From: Aggregatilineales bacterium
GTDB lineage: Bacteria > Chloroflexota > Anaerolineae > Aggregatilineales > Phototrophicaceae
Length of the DNA stretch: 64,000 nt
Reading direction: 5' to 3'
Assembly (NCBI GenBank): GCA_030834905.1
Contig: JAUQWZ010000014.1
Span: 52,551 to 116,550 of the forward strand
The translations under genes were made by a program, and so were the position numbers. The notes under the pieces are model-generated. The model searched no databases. It saw only the letters and a list, made by a program, of their open reading frames with translations, and was not told where the DNA came from. Shown piece by piece: positions 37,609 to 45,061 of the stretch. Positions within the stretch are counted from its first letter, which is position 1. Every line of letters begins with the position of its first letter.

Positions 37609-37618
37609 AGTTGCTCTC

Positions 37619-37747
37619 CTATCCCAACTCCGGCAGCCTGAAAATGTCCTCCAGCGTGAGCGCCAAGCCCGGAAACAGCGCCTCGACATCCATCTGCCCG
37701 CCGTATTTGTAGGACAGTTTTTCGTGTTCGACAGTTACCATTGGCAT
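37619..37747 (-). pseudogene. C-terminal remnant of a Uma2-family protein
   Basis: The 42-codon frame MPMVTVEHEKLSYKYGG continues to FPGLALTLEDIFRLPELG, which looks like the last strand and tail of Uma2 (DUF820) restriction-like proteins, usually about 190 residues. The upstream part is missing and is replaced by a REP-type repeat at 37761-37802. It probably has no function, though it precedes hicB in the same direction by ten bases. Confidence 0.5.
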
Positions 37748-37760
37748 CCCATCCCCAGGC

Positions 37761-37845
37761 GGACACGACAATGGCAATCGAAGATTGCACCGTGTCCCTA
37801 CTTCTTGGCGTACTTTGCGTCTTGGCGGTTCCAATCGTTCTTTAC
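37761..37845. repeat. REP-family repeat plus GCGTCTTGGCGG tract
   Basis: GGACACGACAATGGCAATC is followed by GATTGCACCGTGTCCCTAC, an imperfect palindrome with an inner GCAATC/GATTGC stem. Directly behind it is CTTCTTGGCGTACTTTGCGT and CTTGGCGGTTCC, the same tract as at 5271 and 34645. It occupies the gap between deoC and the Uma2 remnant. Confidence 0.65.
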
Positions 37846-38834
37846 GCCATCGGCATGTATTTCTCGCTGGCGTAGCGACCGGTGGCAAAGTGCGAAAGCT
37901 GGCGCTCGATGTCCGTCAGCAGCGAGCTTGCGCCGAAGCGAAACAGGTTCGGGAACAGCCATTCGTCGCCCAGTTCTTCCTTCATCAGGAACTGGAAGTT
38001 CATCGCCTGCTTCGCGGTTCGGATGCCGCCCGCCGGCTTGAAGCCAACTTTGTAGCCCGTTTTGAGTTCGTACTCGCGAATGGCGCGGCACATCACCAAG
38101 CCCACTTCCAGCGTGGCATTGACCGACTCTTTGCCGGTCGAAGTCTTGATGAAATCCGCCCCCGCCATCATACAGACGGAGCTTGCCCGGCTGACATTGC
38201 GCAGGGTACCCAACTCGCCGGTCGCCAGAATCGTCTTCATGTGCGCCTCGCCGCACGCCTCGCGGAACTGCTTCACCTCGTCATACAGCCGATCCCATTG
38301 TCCGGTCAGGGCAAGCTCGCGCGAGATGACAATGTCGATCTCTCTCGCGCCCGCCGCGACTGAATCGTAGATTTCGTCCAGCCGCGTGCGAAACGAAGAC
38401 TGCCCCGCCGGAAAGCCAGTGCTGACCGCTGCCACCGGAATATTCGTTCCTTCCAACGCTTGCACCGCGTCGGCAATGCGGCTGTGATAGACGCAGACCG
38501 CGCCGACGGTGATGCCGTCATCACCCACGCCCAGCGCATCGAGAATGTCCTGCCGCACCGGCTGGCGCGCTTTGGCGCACAGGCGCAGGATATTGCCGGG
38601 CGTGTCGTCGCCAGAGAGCGCCGTCAGGTCAATGCAGGTGATGGCGCGCAGCAGCCACGCCGCCTGCCAGTCCTTTTTGACGGTGCGGCGCGTGCCAATC
38701 GTCGCCGCGCGGCGTTCAGTCGCGCTCAGGTTAGCGCGCGCGCTGGTGACCCAGCCCATATCCAGCGGAATGCCGGGGTTGCGCTCGACGTGTTTGATCT
38801 GTTTTCGTTGTTCCTGCAAGTCGGAGATAGCCAT
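37842..38834 (-). CDS. deoC: Deoxyribose-phosphate aldolase
   Basis: DeoC splits 2-deoxyribose 5-phosphate into acetaldehyde and glyceraldehyde 3-phosphate. The 330-residue protein is of the long DeoC type. The Schiff-base lysine is in GADFIKTSTGK, and a second lysine follows in SVNATLEVGLVM context; IDIVISRELALTGQWD is also conserved. GGGGAACAG before the ATG at 38834 places the start 18 codons inside the longest frame. With the ALDH16 gene it would convert deoxynucleoside sugar to central intermediates and acetate. Confidence 0.94.
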   Translation of the reverse strand: MAISDLQEQRKQIKHVERNPGIPLDMGWVTSARANLSATERRAATIGTRRTVKKDWQAAWLLRAITCIDLTALSGDDTPGNILRLCAKARQPVRQDILDALGVGDDGITVGAVCVYHSRIADAVQALEGTNIPVAAVSTGFPAGQSSFRTRLDEIYDSVAAGAREIDIVISRELALTGQWDRLYDEVKQFREACGEAHMKTILATGELGTLRNVSRASSVCMMAGADFIKTSTGKESVNATLEVGLVMCRAIREYELKTGYKVGFKPAGGIRTAKQAMNFQFLMKEELGDEWLFPNLFRFGASSLLTDIERQLSHFATGRYASEKYMPMA

Positions 38835-38913
38835 CTGTTCCCCTTTCCACACCGGGTGCGCCTGTTTTTTATTCAGGGAATGTGACATCCATTATAGCAG
38901 CACAATGCCCCGG

Positions 38914-40854
38914 CTAACCGCCCACTTCTACCCGCGTCAGCAGCACCGCCTCGCCGGGATCGCCGCTGCGGGTTGGGTCGGTTACTGACAGCCGCTGCCC
39001 GGTCTGGAAGTTATACAGACCGATCATCACGCGGTAGTCGCCCGCTGGCGTGTCCGCCGGAATCGCCAGCGCGAACGGCTGGCTGATCAGCGTTTCGCCC
39101 GGATCGCTCCATGTCAGCGTCGGTCGTTCAGGGCGAGCAGGCGCGCCATCTGCCTGCGCCAGCGGCGCGTCGCCACTTTCGGCGAGCAGGTGAATGAACA
39201 GTGAGTAGTTGTCGGCAGGAGGCGCGTCTGCCTGCCAGTAGAAGCGAAAGGTCAGGCTTTCGCCCGGAACGACTGCCCTGCCGCTTTGATCATAGCCCAA
39301 CAGGTGAATACCATCGCCAAAGCGATACTGTGTCTCGTGCTGCATCCGCCACAGGCGATAGACGCTGAAGGTCGAACTCCGTGACGGCGCGTTGAAATCG
39401 CGCAGGTGAAGTATCCGCGCCCCCGCCGCCTGTCCCGCCCCGGTTGTTTGCAGCGATTCACGGTCACCCGCGCCGATGACGGCATAGCTGATGCCGTGTG
39501 CTTCCCGCCAGCCTTCCGGCGTCTTATCAAAGAACGAGTCAGCGATCCACCAGTCAAACCACTGCCTGCCCTCAATTCCGCCCCAGAATGGATTGAACGT
39601 CTTGTGATTGACCTGATCCACCAGCACAGTGCCCGGCTCAAGGTTGATATCTGCCCACTGGCGCAGCGCCACCCGATTGTCGGGAAGCTGGCGGTTCTCA
39701 ATCAGCCGAAAATCCTCGTTGAGTTGAGGCACAAACACCAGCAGCAGCGGCAGCGCGACGGCATAACGGGCAGCCGCGCCAAAACGCGCTGGAACAATCA
39801 GCGCAAGCTGTCCTACGGCGATACCCAGCAGCACGCAGGCGCTGGTCGTCGCGGGCAGCACGTCCTTCATCCGCTCGGTCGTCGAAACCAGGCTGAACGA
39901 TGCCGCCAGCCAGGGGATGCTGATCAGGATGATGAGGCAGAACAGCACCGCATCCAGACGAACGCGCGGAAGCTGCTCGCGGCGTGCCAGCAGATAGGCG
40001 ACTACACCGGCGATCACGAACAGTCCGAATGCCACCGGCTGAAGCGGCGTAACCGCGTGATAGATGTTGTTGGCGACGCGCTCCAGATTCAAGACGTTGC
40101 TCAGACCCGATTCGCGCGCAATCGCGCCCTCGCGCGGCAGGACGGCAGCGCCAACGATGGCGATCACGCCCGTGACCAGCAGCATCAGCCCCTGCACCGC
40201 CAGATAGCGCAGCCCCAGGCGCCGGTTCTTCCTCGCCAGCGCCGCCGCCACTAGCATCCCCGGCACGACGGCGGTCAGGATGTAATACTTGTCGAGGATG
40301 GCGAGCGCCCCGGCGGCAGCGCTCCACAGACACCAGAATTTCCGCCCCGCGCTGGCTTCAACTGCCAGCCACACCGCCAGCGCCACCAGCAGATAGAGCA
40401 GTGGATCGGGCGTGGCGTACACGCCAAAGGTGATCACAACCGGAGCGAACGCCCACGCGGCGGCGGCAGTCCAGCCCGCCAGATCGCCCGCTGCCCGCCG
40501 GGCAGTCAGCCCGATGACAATGAGCGTCAGCAGGTTGAAAACGATTGACAGCAGCCGCAGCGCCGGGATGGTCGCCGCCACCGTCCGACTACCAAACGGC
40601 TTCAGCGTCCACTGCGCCAGAATATTCGTCCAGATATACAGCGGCGGGTAGCCGGTCAGATAGGTCTGATTGTCAAAGACGCCGCGCCATTCCAGACCTG
40701 TCAGGTAAAAGGCTGGCTCGTCGGGGTGATCGATGTAGGGAAGGCTGAAGTTGTATCCACTCAGGCGAAGCCAGCCCGCCGCCGCTGTCAGCACAAGCAG
40801 AACGATCCACCACCGGCGGCTAGAAAGGGGTGGTGGCAGTGGGGAATCAACCAT
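38914..40854 (-). CDS. GT39-family membrane glycosyltransferase-like protein
   Basis: The 646-residue protein has about eleven helices and a soluble C-terminal part. The first outer loop has IDHPDEPAFY with D45 and E46, the acidic pair expected in PMT/ArnT-type GT-C enzymes, and YLTGYPPLYIWTNILAQW follows as usual. The C-terminus after residue 500 looks like a beta-sandwich. It should add a sugar from a polyprenyl carrier to a protein or lipid outside the cell. Not in an operon with obvious sugar genes. Same class as the 2880-5240 gene but not closely similar. Confidence 0.82.
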   Translation of the reverse strand: MVDSPLPPPLSSRRWWIVLLVLTAAAGWLRLSGYNFSLPYIDHPDEPAFYLTGLEWRGVFDNQTYLTGYPPLYIWTNILAQWTLKPFGSRTVAATIPALRLLSIVFNLLTLIVIGLTARRAAGDLAGWTAAAAWAFAPVVITFGVYATPDPLLYLLVALAVWLAVEASAGRKFWCLWSAAAGALAILDKYYILTAVVPGMLVAAALARKNRRLGLRYLAVQGLMLLVTGVIAIVGAAVLPREGAIARESGLSNVLNLERVANNIYHAVTPLQPVAFGLFVIAGVVAYLLARREQLPRVRLDAVLFCLIILISIPWLAASFSLVSTTERMKDVLPATTSACVLLGIAVGQLALIVPARFGAAARYAVALPLLLVFVPQLNEDFRLIENRQLPDNRVALRQWADINLEPGTVLVDQVNHKTFNPFWGGIEGRQWFDWWIADSFFDKTPEGWREAHGISYAVIGAGDRESLQTTGAGQAAGARILHLRDFNAPSRSSTFSVYRLWRMQHETQYRFGDGIHLLGYDQSGRAVVPGESLTFRFYWQADAPPADNYSLFIHLLAESGDAPLAQADGAPARPERPTLTWSDPGETLISQPFALAIPADTPAGDYRVMIGLYNFQTGQRLSVTDPTRSGDPGEAVLLTRVEVGG

Positions 40855-40897
40855 TAATCAGCAATTCCAATCCGGTTATGGGTGGCGTCACTGAAGG

Positions 40898-41410
40898 CTA
40901 CACGCCGCCGTCCGCGCGCAGTCGTTCGATGAGTTCCGCCTTATAGGGCGTTAGCTCTCGCTGAAGCAGCGGCATGGCGTGGTGAACATCTTTGACGCTG
41001 AGAACGAGGGCGGGGTGACCGGCTTTCAGGCGTTCAGCCAGCACGTCAATCTGTTCGTGCTTATAGCCCAGGTCGAGCAGGTTGGCGGCAAAGCGTCCGG
41101 TGACATTGCCCACCAGCCCGCCCACCAGCGCCCCCGCGCCGAGGGCGATGATCGGACCCAAGCCCGGCAGCGCCAGCGCCCCAAGCTGCACCAATCCGAG
41201 CGCCGCCATCGCCGCGCCCAGCGTGCCGCCAGCGATGCCGCCTTCATCCGGTCCGACGTTATCATCCAGCACGACAACTTCGCCGCTGTTGGCTTTGGCG
41301 ACAATCGCGGCGTGTTCAAATTCGAACTCACGCATGGTCTTGAGATGATCAAGCGCCTTCGTCAGGACGCTGCGCGAGGGAAATACAACAACTATGACCT
41401 CACCCGCCAC
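40898..41410 (-). CDS. DUF1269-type protein, first copy
   Basis: The 170-residue protein has a ferredoxin-like start (VIVVVFPSRSVLTKALDHLK), an acidic link GEVVVLDDNVGPDEGGIAGG and a glycine-rich hydrophobic pair of helices (ALPGLGPIIALGAGALVGGLVGNVTG), the pattern of DUF1269 / general-stress proteins that may insert in membranes. A paralogue lies just upstream in the same direction. Confidence 0.75.
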   Translation of the reverse strand: MAGEVIVVVFPSRSVLTKALDHLKTMREFEFEHAAIVAKANSGEVVVLDDNVGPDEGGIAGGTLGAAMAALGLVQLGALALPGLGPIIALGAGALVGGLVGNVTGRFAANLLDLGYKHEQIDVLAERLKAGHPALVLSVKDVHHAMPLLQRELTPYKAELIERLRADGGV

Positions 41411-41532
41411 GATAGCCCCCTTTTGTTACAGCCAAGTCGCGCTGTATTAGAGATTGTAGCGAACTTCGGCGTTAATCCTGCATGTGATTTGGCGAAATCC
41501 GTTGTGTTTAGCAGACAGCGCTCAAAAACGGG

Positions 41533-42030
41533 TTATTTGGTCGCGCGCCGAACCAGCGCCGCATCATACTGCTGAAGCTGCTGCTCAAGCTGCGCCAACC
41601 CCGCCGCGTCGCCTTCAATCTCCAGCACCGCCGCGACCCGGTCTGCTTCTAGCTGGCGGGCAAGTTCATCCAGCAGCTCGTTTTTGATGCCGAAGTCGAG
41701 CGCGCTGGCGGTCAGTCCGCCGGTCGCGCCGCCCAGCAGCCCACCGATCAGCGCGCCCGCCCCGATGGCGATGATCGGTCCGATGCCCGGCAGCAGGAAA
41801 GCGCCCAGATTGGCGATACCCATCGCTCCCATCAGCGAGCCAAGCGTGCCCCCGGCAACCGCGCCTTCGTCCAGGTTGATGTCATCTTCCATGATGAGCG
41901 CTTCGCCGCTTTCAGCTTTCGCGACGATGGCGGAGTGAATCACCTTGACGTGCGGGGTGTCACGGATGATTTCGGAGGCATCCACCAGCCGTCCGCGGGT
42001 TGGAAAGACAAACATAATGATGTCTCGCAT
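41533..42030 (-). CDS. DUF1269-type protein, second copy
   Basis: From the ATG at 42030 the product has 165 residues and the same order of parts as its neighbour: IIMFVFPTRGRLVDASEII, ALIMEDDINLDEGAVAGGTLG, LLPGIGPIIAIGAGALIGGLLGG. The two proteins clearly arose by duplication but have drifted. A longer frame to 42213 has no family match and is rejected as the start. The promoter of the riboswitch unit lies behind it, divergent. Confidence 0.75.
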   Translation of the reverse strand: MRDIIMFVFPTRGRLVDASEIIRDTPHVKVIHSAIVAKAESGEALIMEDDINLDEGAVAGGTLGSLMGAMGIANLGAFLLPGIGPIIAIGAGALIGGLLGGATGGLTASALDFGIKNELLDELARQLEADRVAAVLEIEGDAAGLAQLEQQLQQYDAALVRRATK

Positions 42031-42175
42031 GGAAGCCAGCCTCGCAACCAGAAATGCAATGTCATGAGTATACTCGGTTCTGGTACGCCGCCCAATAGGG
42101 CAGACCCGGTGGTTACAGGGCAGCAGAACGATTCTGCCAGCCTCGCTCCGCGCCAGACATAAGGTGTCCGGCTGC

Positions 42176-42204
42176 TTGACGCTTCCAGGTGAATATGATA
42201 GGAT
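42176..42204 (+). promoter_or_regulatory. Promoter of the SAM riboswitch transcript
   Basis: TTGACG (42176-42181), 17 bases, TAGGAT (42199-42204). Transcription would begin near 42211, about 14 bases before the riboswitch P1 stem. Confidence 0.6.
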
Positions 42205-42224
42205 GCAGCACACAATTACATAAA

Positions 42225-42323
42225 CTCATCCAGAGCGAGGGAGGGAACGGCCCTTTGAACTCGCGGCAACCCCCGGAGCGCCGGGACGGTGCCAAATCCG
42301 TCAGGACAACCCTGAAAGATGAG
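42225..42323 (+). promoter_or_regulatory. SAM-I (S-box) riboswitch aptamer
   Basis: P1 is CTCATC (42225-42230) paired with GATGAG (42318-42323). Inside are AGAGCGAGGGAGGGAACGG with GGCCCTTTGAACTCGCGG, the GCAACC bulge, a CCCCGGAGCGCCGGG-type P3, and GGTGCCAAATCC followed by a CAGGACAACCCTG P4. These are the conserved S-box elements that bind S-adenosylmethionine. With SAM bound, P1 is stable and the terminator downstream can form. Confidence 0.92.
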
Positions 42324-42347
42324 CGCGACCCATAACATCGAACAGCG

Positions 42348-42380
42348 CGCCTCTTCAACTATCCTGAAGAGGCGTTTTTT
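42348..42380 (+). terminator. Terminator of the SAM riboswitch
   Basis: CGCCTCTTCA and TGAAGAGGCG form a ten-pair stem with a seven-base loop, followed by TTTTTT. It lies between the aptamer and the phosphorylase start. Confidence 0.93.
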
Positions 42381-42412
42381 GTTATTCCGGGTAAACCCGA
42401 TGGTGAAAGATC

Positions 42413-43198
42413 ATGACCACGATCGATATTCGCACCGCCTGCCCCATCCTTGAGTTCGATCCGTCGCCCGCGGCGTTGATCGAGCCTTCAGGCGTGCTCA
42501 AGCCGCAGGCGAACATGCCCGAATCGGGCGTGCTGTGCTTCTTTCAGGAGATTATCGACAAGACCTGCCGCCAGACCAACGCGCCGGTCGTCTATAAGAC
42601 CAACAGCGAGATCGGCTCCAATCCGATCTATTCGCTGCCAGTCGGGGATCGCCATATCGCCGTCATGCATCCCGGTGTCGGCGCGCCGCTGGCGGGCGCA
42701 TTTCTTGAGGAGATCATCGCCCTCGGCTGCCGCAGGATCATCGTCGTGGGCGGCGCTGGCGTGCTCAACCGCGAGCTAACCGTCGGTCATGTGGTCATCC
42801 CCACATCAGCCGTCCGCGATGAAGGCACCTCGTATCACTATCTGCCGCCCGGGCGCGAAGCTGCGCCCAGCGACCAGGGCGTGGAAGCGCTGCGCCAGAC
42901 GCTGGAACACCATCACATCCCCTATACCTACGGCAAGACGTGGACGACCGACGCCATCTACCGCGAGACACCGGCGAAGATCGCCCGACGCCGGGACGAA
43001 GGCTGTATCGTCGTCGAGATGGAAGCGGCGGCGCTGTTCGCCATCGCCCAGTTTCGCGGTATCACCCTCGGTCAGCTTCTTTACGGCGGCGATGACGTCA
43101 GCGGCGACCAGTGGGATCATCGCGATTGGATCACGAGTCAGACGTCCACCCGCGAGAAGCTGTTCTGGTTGGCAGCAGAAGCCAGTCTGAAGCTGTGA
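42413..43198 (+). CDS. Nucleoside phosphorylase under SAM riboswitch control
   Basis: The 261-residue protein is of the PNP/UDP family 1 type: MHPGVGAPLAGAFLEEIIALG, IIVVGGAGVLN, TDAIYRET and the base/ribose-binding VVEMEAAALFAIA. GVGAP and the long acyl of the active site resemble uridine phosphorylase-like enzymes. It cleaves a nucleoside with phosphate in the cytoplasm. The SAM riboswitch suggests that its substrate is a by-product of SAM use such as 5'-methylthioadenosine, or that it serves methionine salvage; this is inference. metH and an adenosine deaminase follow within 6 kb. Confidence 0.85.
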   Translation: MTTIDIRTACPILEFDPSPAALIEPSGVLKPQANMPESGVLCFFQEIIDKTCRQTNAPVVYKTNSEIGSNPIYSLPVGDRHIAVMHPGVGAPLAGAFLEEIIALGCRRIIVVGGAGVLNRELTVGHVVIPTSAVRDEGTSYHYLPPGREAAPSDQGVEALRQTLEHHHIPYTYGKTWTTDAIYRETPAKIARRRDEGCIVVEMEAAALFAIAQFRGITLGQLLYGGDDVSGDQWDHRDWITSQTSTREKLFWLAAEASLKL

Positions 43199-43312
43199 GT
43201 GTGAAGTTGAAAGTGGAAAGTGGAAAGCAGCAAAGTCGAAGGTGAAGCCCCTCTGCAATTACGATGCGCTATCCACTTTTAACCTGATGCTTTCAACTTT
43301 CAACTTCGGGCA
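43199..43312. repeat. GAAAGTGGAAAGTGG inverted repeat tract
   Basis: GAAGTTGAAAGTGGAAAGTGG at the left is mirrored by CCACTTT and GCTTTCAACTTTCAACTTC at the right, so the whole gap can fold back. A similar tract lies at 54714-54774 and a half copy near 2776. It may act as a terminator behind the phosphorylase. Confidence 0.6.
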
Positions 43313-43383
43313 ATTCGGATGTATCCCTGTACTGTAGAATGAGAACATCGGCATCATCGAAATAATCATACGAGGGATACGAA

Positions 43384-44439
43384 ATGTTCAAGCGTTTTAA
43401 GCTGGGAACAAAATTCACGCTGATACTTTCACTGGTGTTTCTCGGCGGAATCATCGCAAGTTTCGTCATTCTGTCGCAGGTGCTCGAAAAGCGCGCCGAA
43501 GAGGAAGTATCGGCGCGAGGTTTGGTGCTCATCGAAGCCATGAACTCAGTCAGAACCTATACCAGCACCCAGATTAACCCGCTGCTGGCAGCCGACCTGG
43601 CAGTTTCCGAGGAGTTTATCTCGCAGACGGTTCCGGCATTTTCAGCGCGTGAAGTCTTTGAAACACTGCGGACGAACGAAGCCTACCAGAATTATCTGTA
43701 CAAGGAAGCATCGCTCAACCCGACCAACCCGCGCAATCAGGCGAACGCCTTTGAGACGATGCTGGTAAACCAGTTCCGCGCCGATCCGGAGCTGGCGCAG
43801 CTCAGCGGCTTTACCACGCTCAACGACCAGCAGGTTTTTTACAACGCCCGCCCGCTGGTCATCGGGTCGGAAAGCTGCCTCGCCTGCCACACGACGCCGG
43901 AAACCGCGCCCGCCAGCCTGATCAGCACCTATGGCAGCGAAGGTGGTTTCGGATGGAACTTGCATGAGATTATCGCGGCGCAGATGATCTACGTTCCCGC
44001 CGACGATGTCTTTAGCAGCGCCCGGCTGTCGCTGACGCTGGTGATGATCATCATCGTCGTCATCTTTGCGCTGGTCGTGGCGGTCACGAATGTGCTGCTC
44101 AAGCGCAGCGTCGTTCGCCCGGTGGAGCAGATGGCGGGACTGGCGCAGCGCGTCAGCGCGGACACGCTTGCGCCCGACGCGCAGGAACTGGCGGTCGTCG
44201 AACGCCTCTCCTACCGCCAGGATGAGCTTGGGCACACGGCGCTGGTCTTCCAGAAGATGGCGAAGGAAGTCTACGCCCGCGAGCAGAAGCTGAAGCGGGA
44301 AGTGCAGCGCCTGAACATCCAGATTGATGAGCAGAAGCGCAGCCAGCAGGTGCAGCAGATCACGGAAACCGATTATTTCCAGGATCTGCAGAAGAAGGTC
44401 AAACAGCTTCGCGATACGCAGGTGGGCGAAGAGGAGTAA
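43384..44439 (+). CDS. Membrane sensor with Tll0287-like heme domain and HAMP, no output domain
   Basis: The 351-residue protein has a membrane helix at 11-33, an extracytoplasmic DUF3365/Tll0287-like domain (about 36-208) with the heme motif C165-LA-C168-H169, a second helix at 215-238, a HAMP domain at 240-300 and a charged coiled coil to the end. The N-terminal part (SARGLVLIEAMNSVRTYT, VPAFSAREVFETLR) is typical of the heme sensor. There is no kinase, cyclase or MCP domain, so it must signal to a partner by its coiled coil or be the truncated half of a longer sensor. Its stop is five bases before the RAYT start. Confidence 0.88.
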   Translation: MFKRFKLGTKFTLILSLVFLGGIIASFVILSQVLEKRAEEEVSARGLVLIEAMNSVRTYTSTQINPLLAADLAVSEEFISQTVPAFSAREVFETLRTNEAYQNYLYKEASLNPTNPRNQANAFETMLVNQFRADPELAQLSGFTTLNDQQVFYNARPLVIGSESCLACHTTPETAPASLISTYGSEGGFGWNLHEIIAAQMIYVPADDVFSSARLSLTLVMIIIVVIFALVVAVTNVLLKRSVVRPVEQMAGLAQRVSADTLAPDAQELAVVERLSYRQDELGHTALVFQKMAKEVYAREQKLKREVQRLNIQIDEQKRSQQVQQITETDYFQDLQKKVKQLRDTQVGEEE

Positions 44440-44444
44440 GCGTT

Positions 44445-45050
44445 TTGCTCCGTCGCAGCAGCATTCGTTTACCGGATTACGACTACAGGCAGGACGGCGT
44501 CTATTTCGTGACGGTTTGCTGCCAAAATCACGTCTGCACGTTTGGAGAGGTTGTCGGCGGGGAGATGCGGTTGAACCGGTGGGGTGAAATGGTTGAGACG
44601 TGTTGGAAAGCAATCCCACAGCATTTTGTTGGCGTGGAATTGGATGAATTTGTGATTATGCCCAATCACGTACATGGTATCGCTGTCATTAATCGGTGGG
44701 AACAGGAATACCAGGAAAAGCGGAACGTCGCAGTTCACGACCACACGGGATTGAACGTAGGGGCGCAGCATGCTGCGCCCCTACACACCGCCAGGATTGA
44801 TCTGGCGAAAACAAACCGTCCCAATGTTGCGCCCGGATCGTTAGGGGCAATTGTGCGCTCGTTCAAATCCGCCGCAACCAAACGCATCAACGAACAACGC
44901 GGCACAGCGGGAGCAACCATCTGGCAGCGCAACTATTATGAACACATCATCCGAGACGAAAAATCGCTGAACTCAACTCGTCTATACATACAGATTAACC
45001 CGGCACAGTGGGATGCCGATATGGAAAATCCCGCCAACGCAAAGGCATAA
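44445..45050 (+). CDS. REP-associated tyrosine transposase (RAYT), with a REP palindrome inside the gene
   Basis: The 201-residue protein is a Y1 single-strand transposase of the IS200/RAYT group. It begins RRSSIRLPDYDYRQDGVYF, has the HUH pair H75-V-H77 in IMPNHVHGI and the tyrosine region WQRNYYEHIIRDEKSL (Y164/Y165). Such proteins cut and mobilise REP palindromes. The start is TTG at 44445 with GAGGAG eight bases before it, in the upstream gene's end. Residues 105-114 are encoded by a perfect 28-base REP palindrome, so the gene carries its own presumed substrate. It ends eleven bases before metH. Confidence 0.92.
   Translation: MLRRSSIRLPDYDYRQDGVYFVTVCCQNHVCTFGEVVGGEMRLNRWGEMVETCWKAIPQHFVGVELDEFVIMPNHVHGIAVINRWEQEYQEKRNVAVHDHTGLNVGAQHAAPLHTARIDLAKTNRPNVAPGSLGAIVRSFKSAATKRINEQRGTAGATIWQRNYYEHIIRDEKSLNSTRLYIQINPAQWDADMENPANAKA
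44757..44784. repeat. Perfect REP palindrome inside the RAYT gene
   Basis: GTAGGGGCGCAGCA followed by its exact reverse complement, 28 bases with no loop. It lies in frame and adds about nine residues between the HUH and tyrosine motifs of the transposase. Confidence 0.93.
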
Positions 45051-45061
45051 GGGAGGCTTAC

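Noticed and set aside
42031..42213. N-terminal extension of the second DUF1269 gene
   Set aside because: It adds 61 residues that have no match in the paralogue and would run into the riboswitch promoter.
42225..42323. Cobalamin or THF riboswitch as the identity of the aptamer
   Set aside because: The P1 pairing, GCAACC bulge and GGTGCCAAATCC stretch fit the S-box; no B12-box or THF motif is present. No riboswitch was found before metH.
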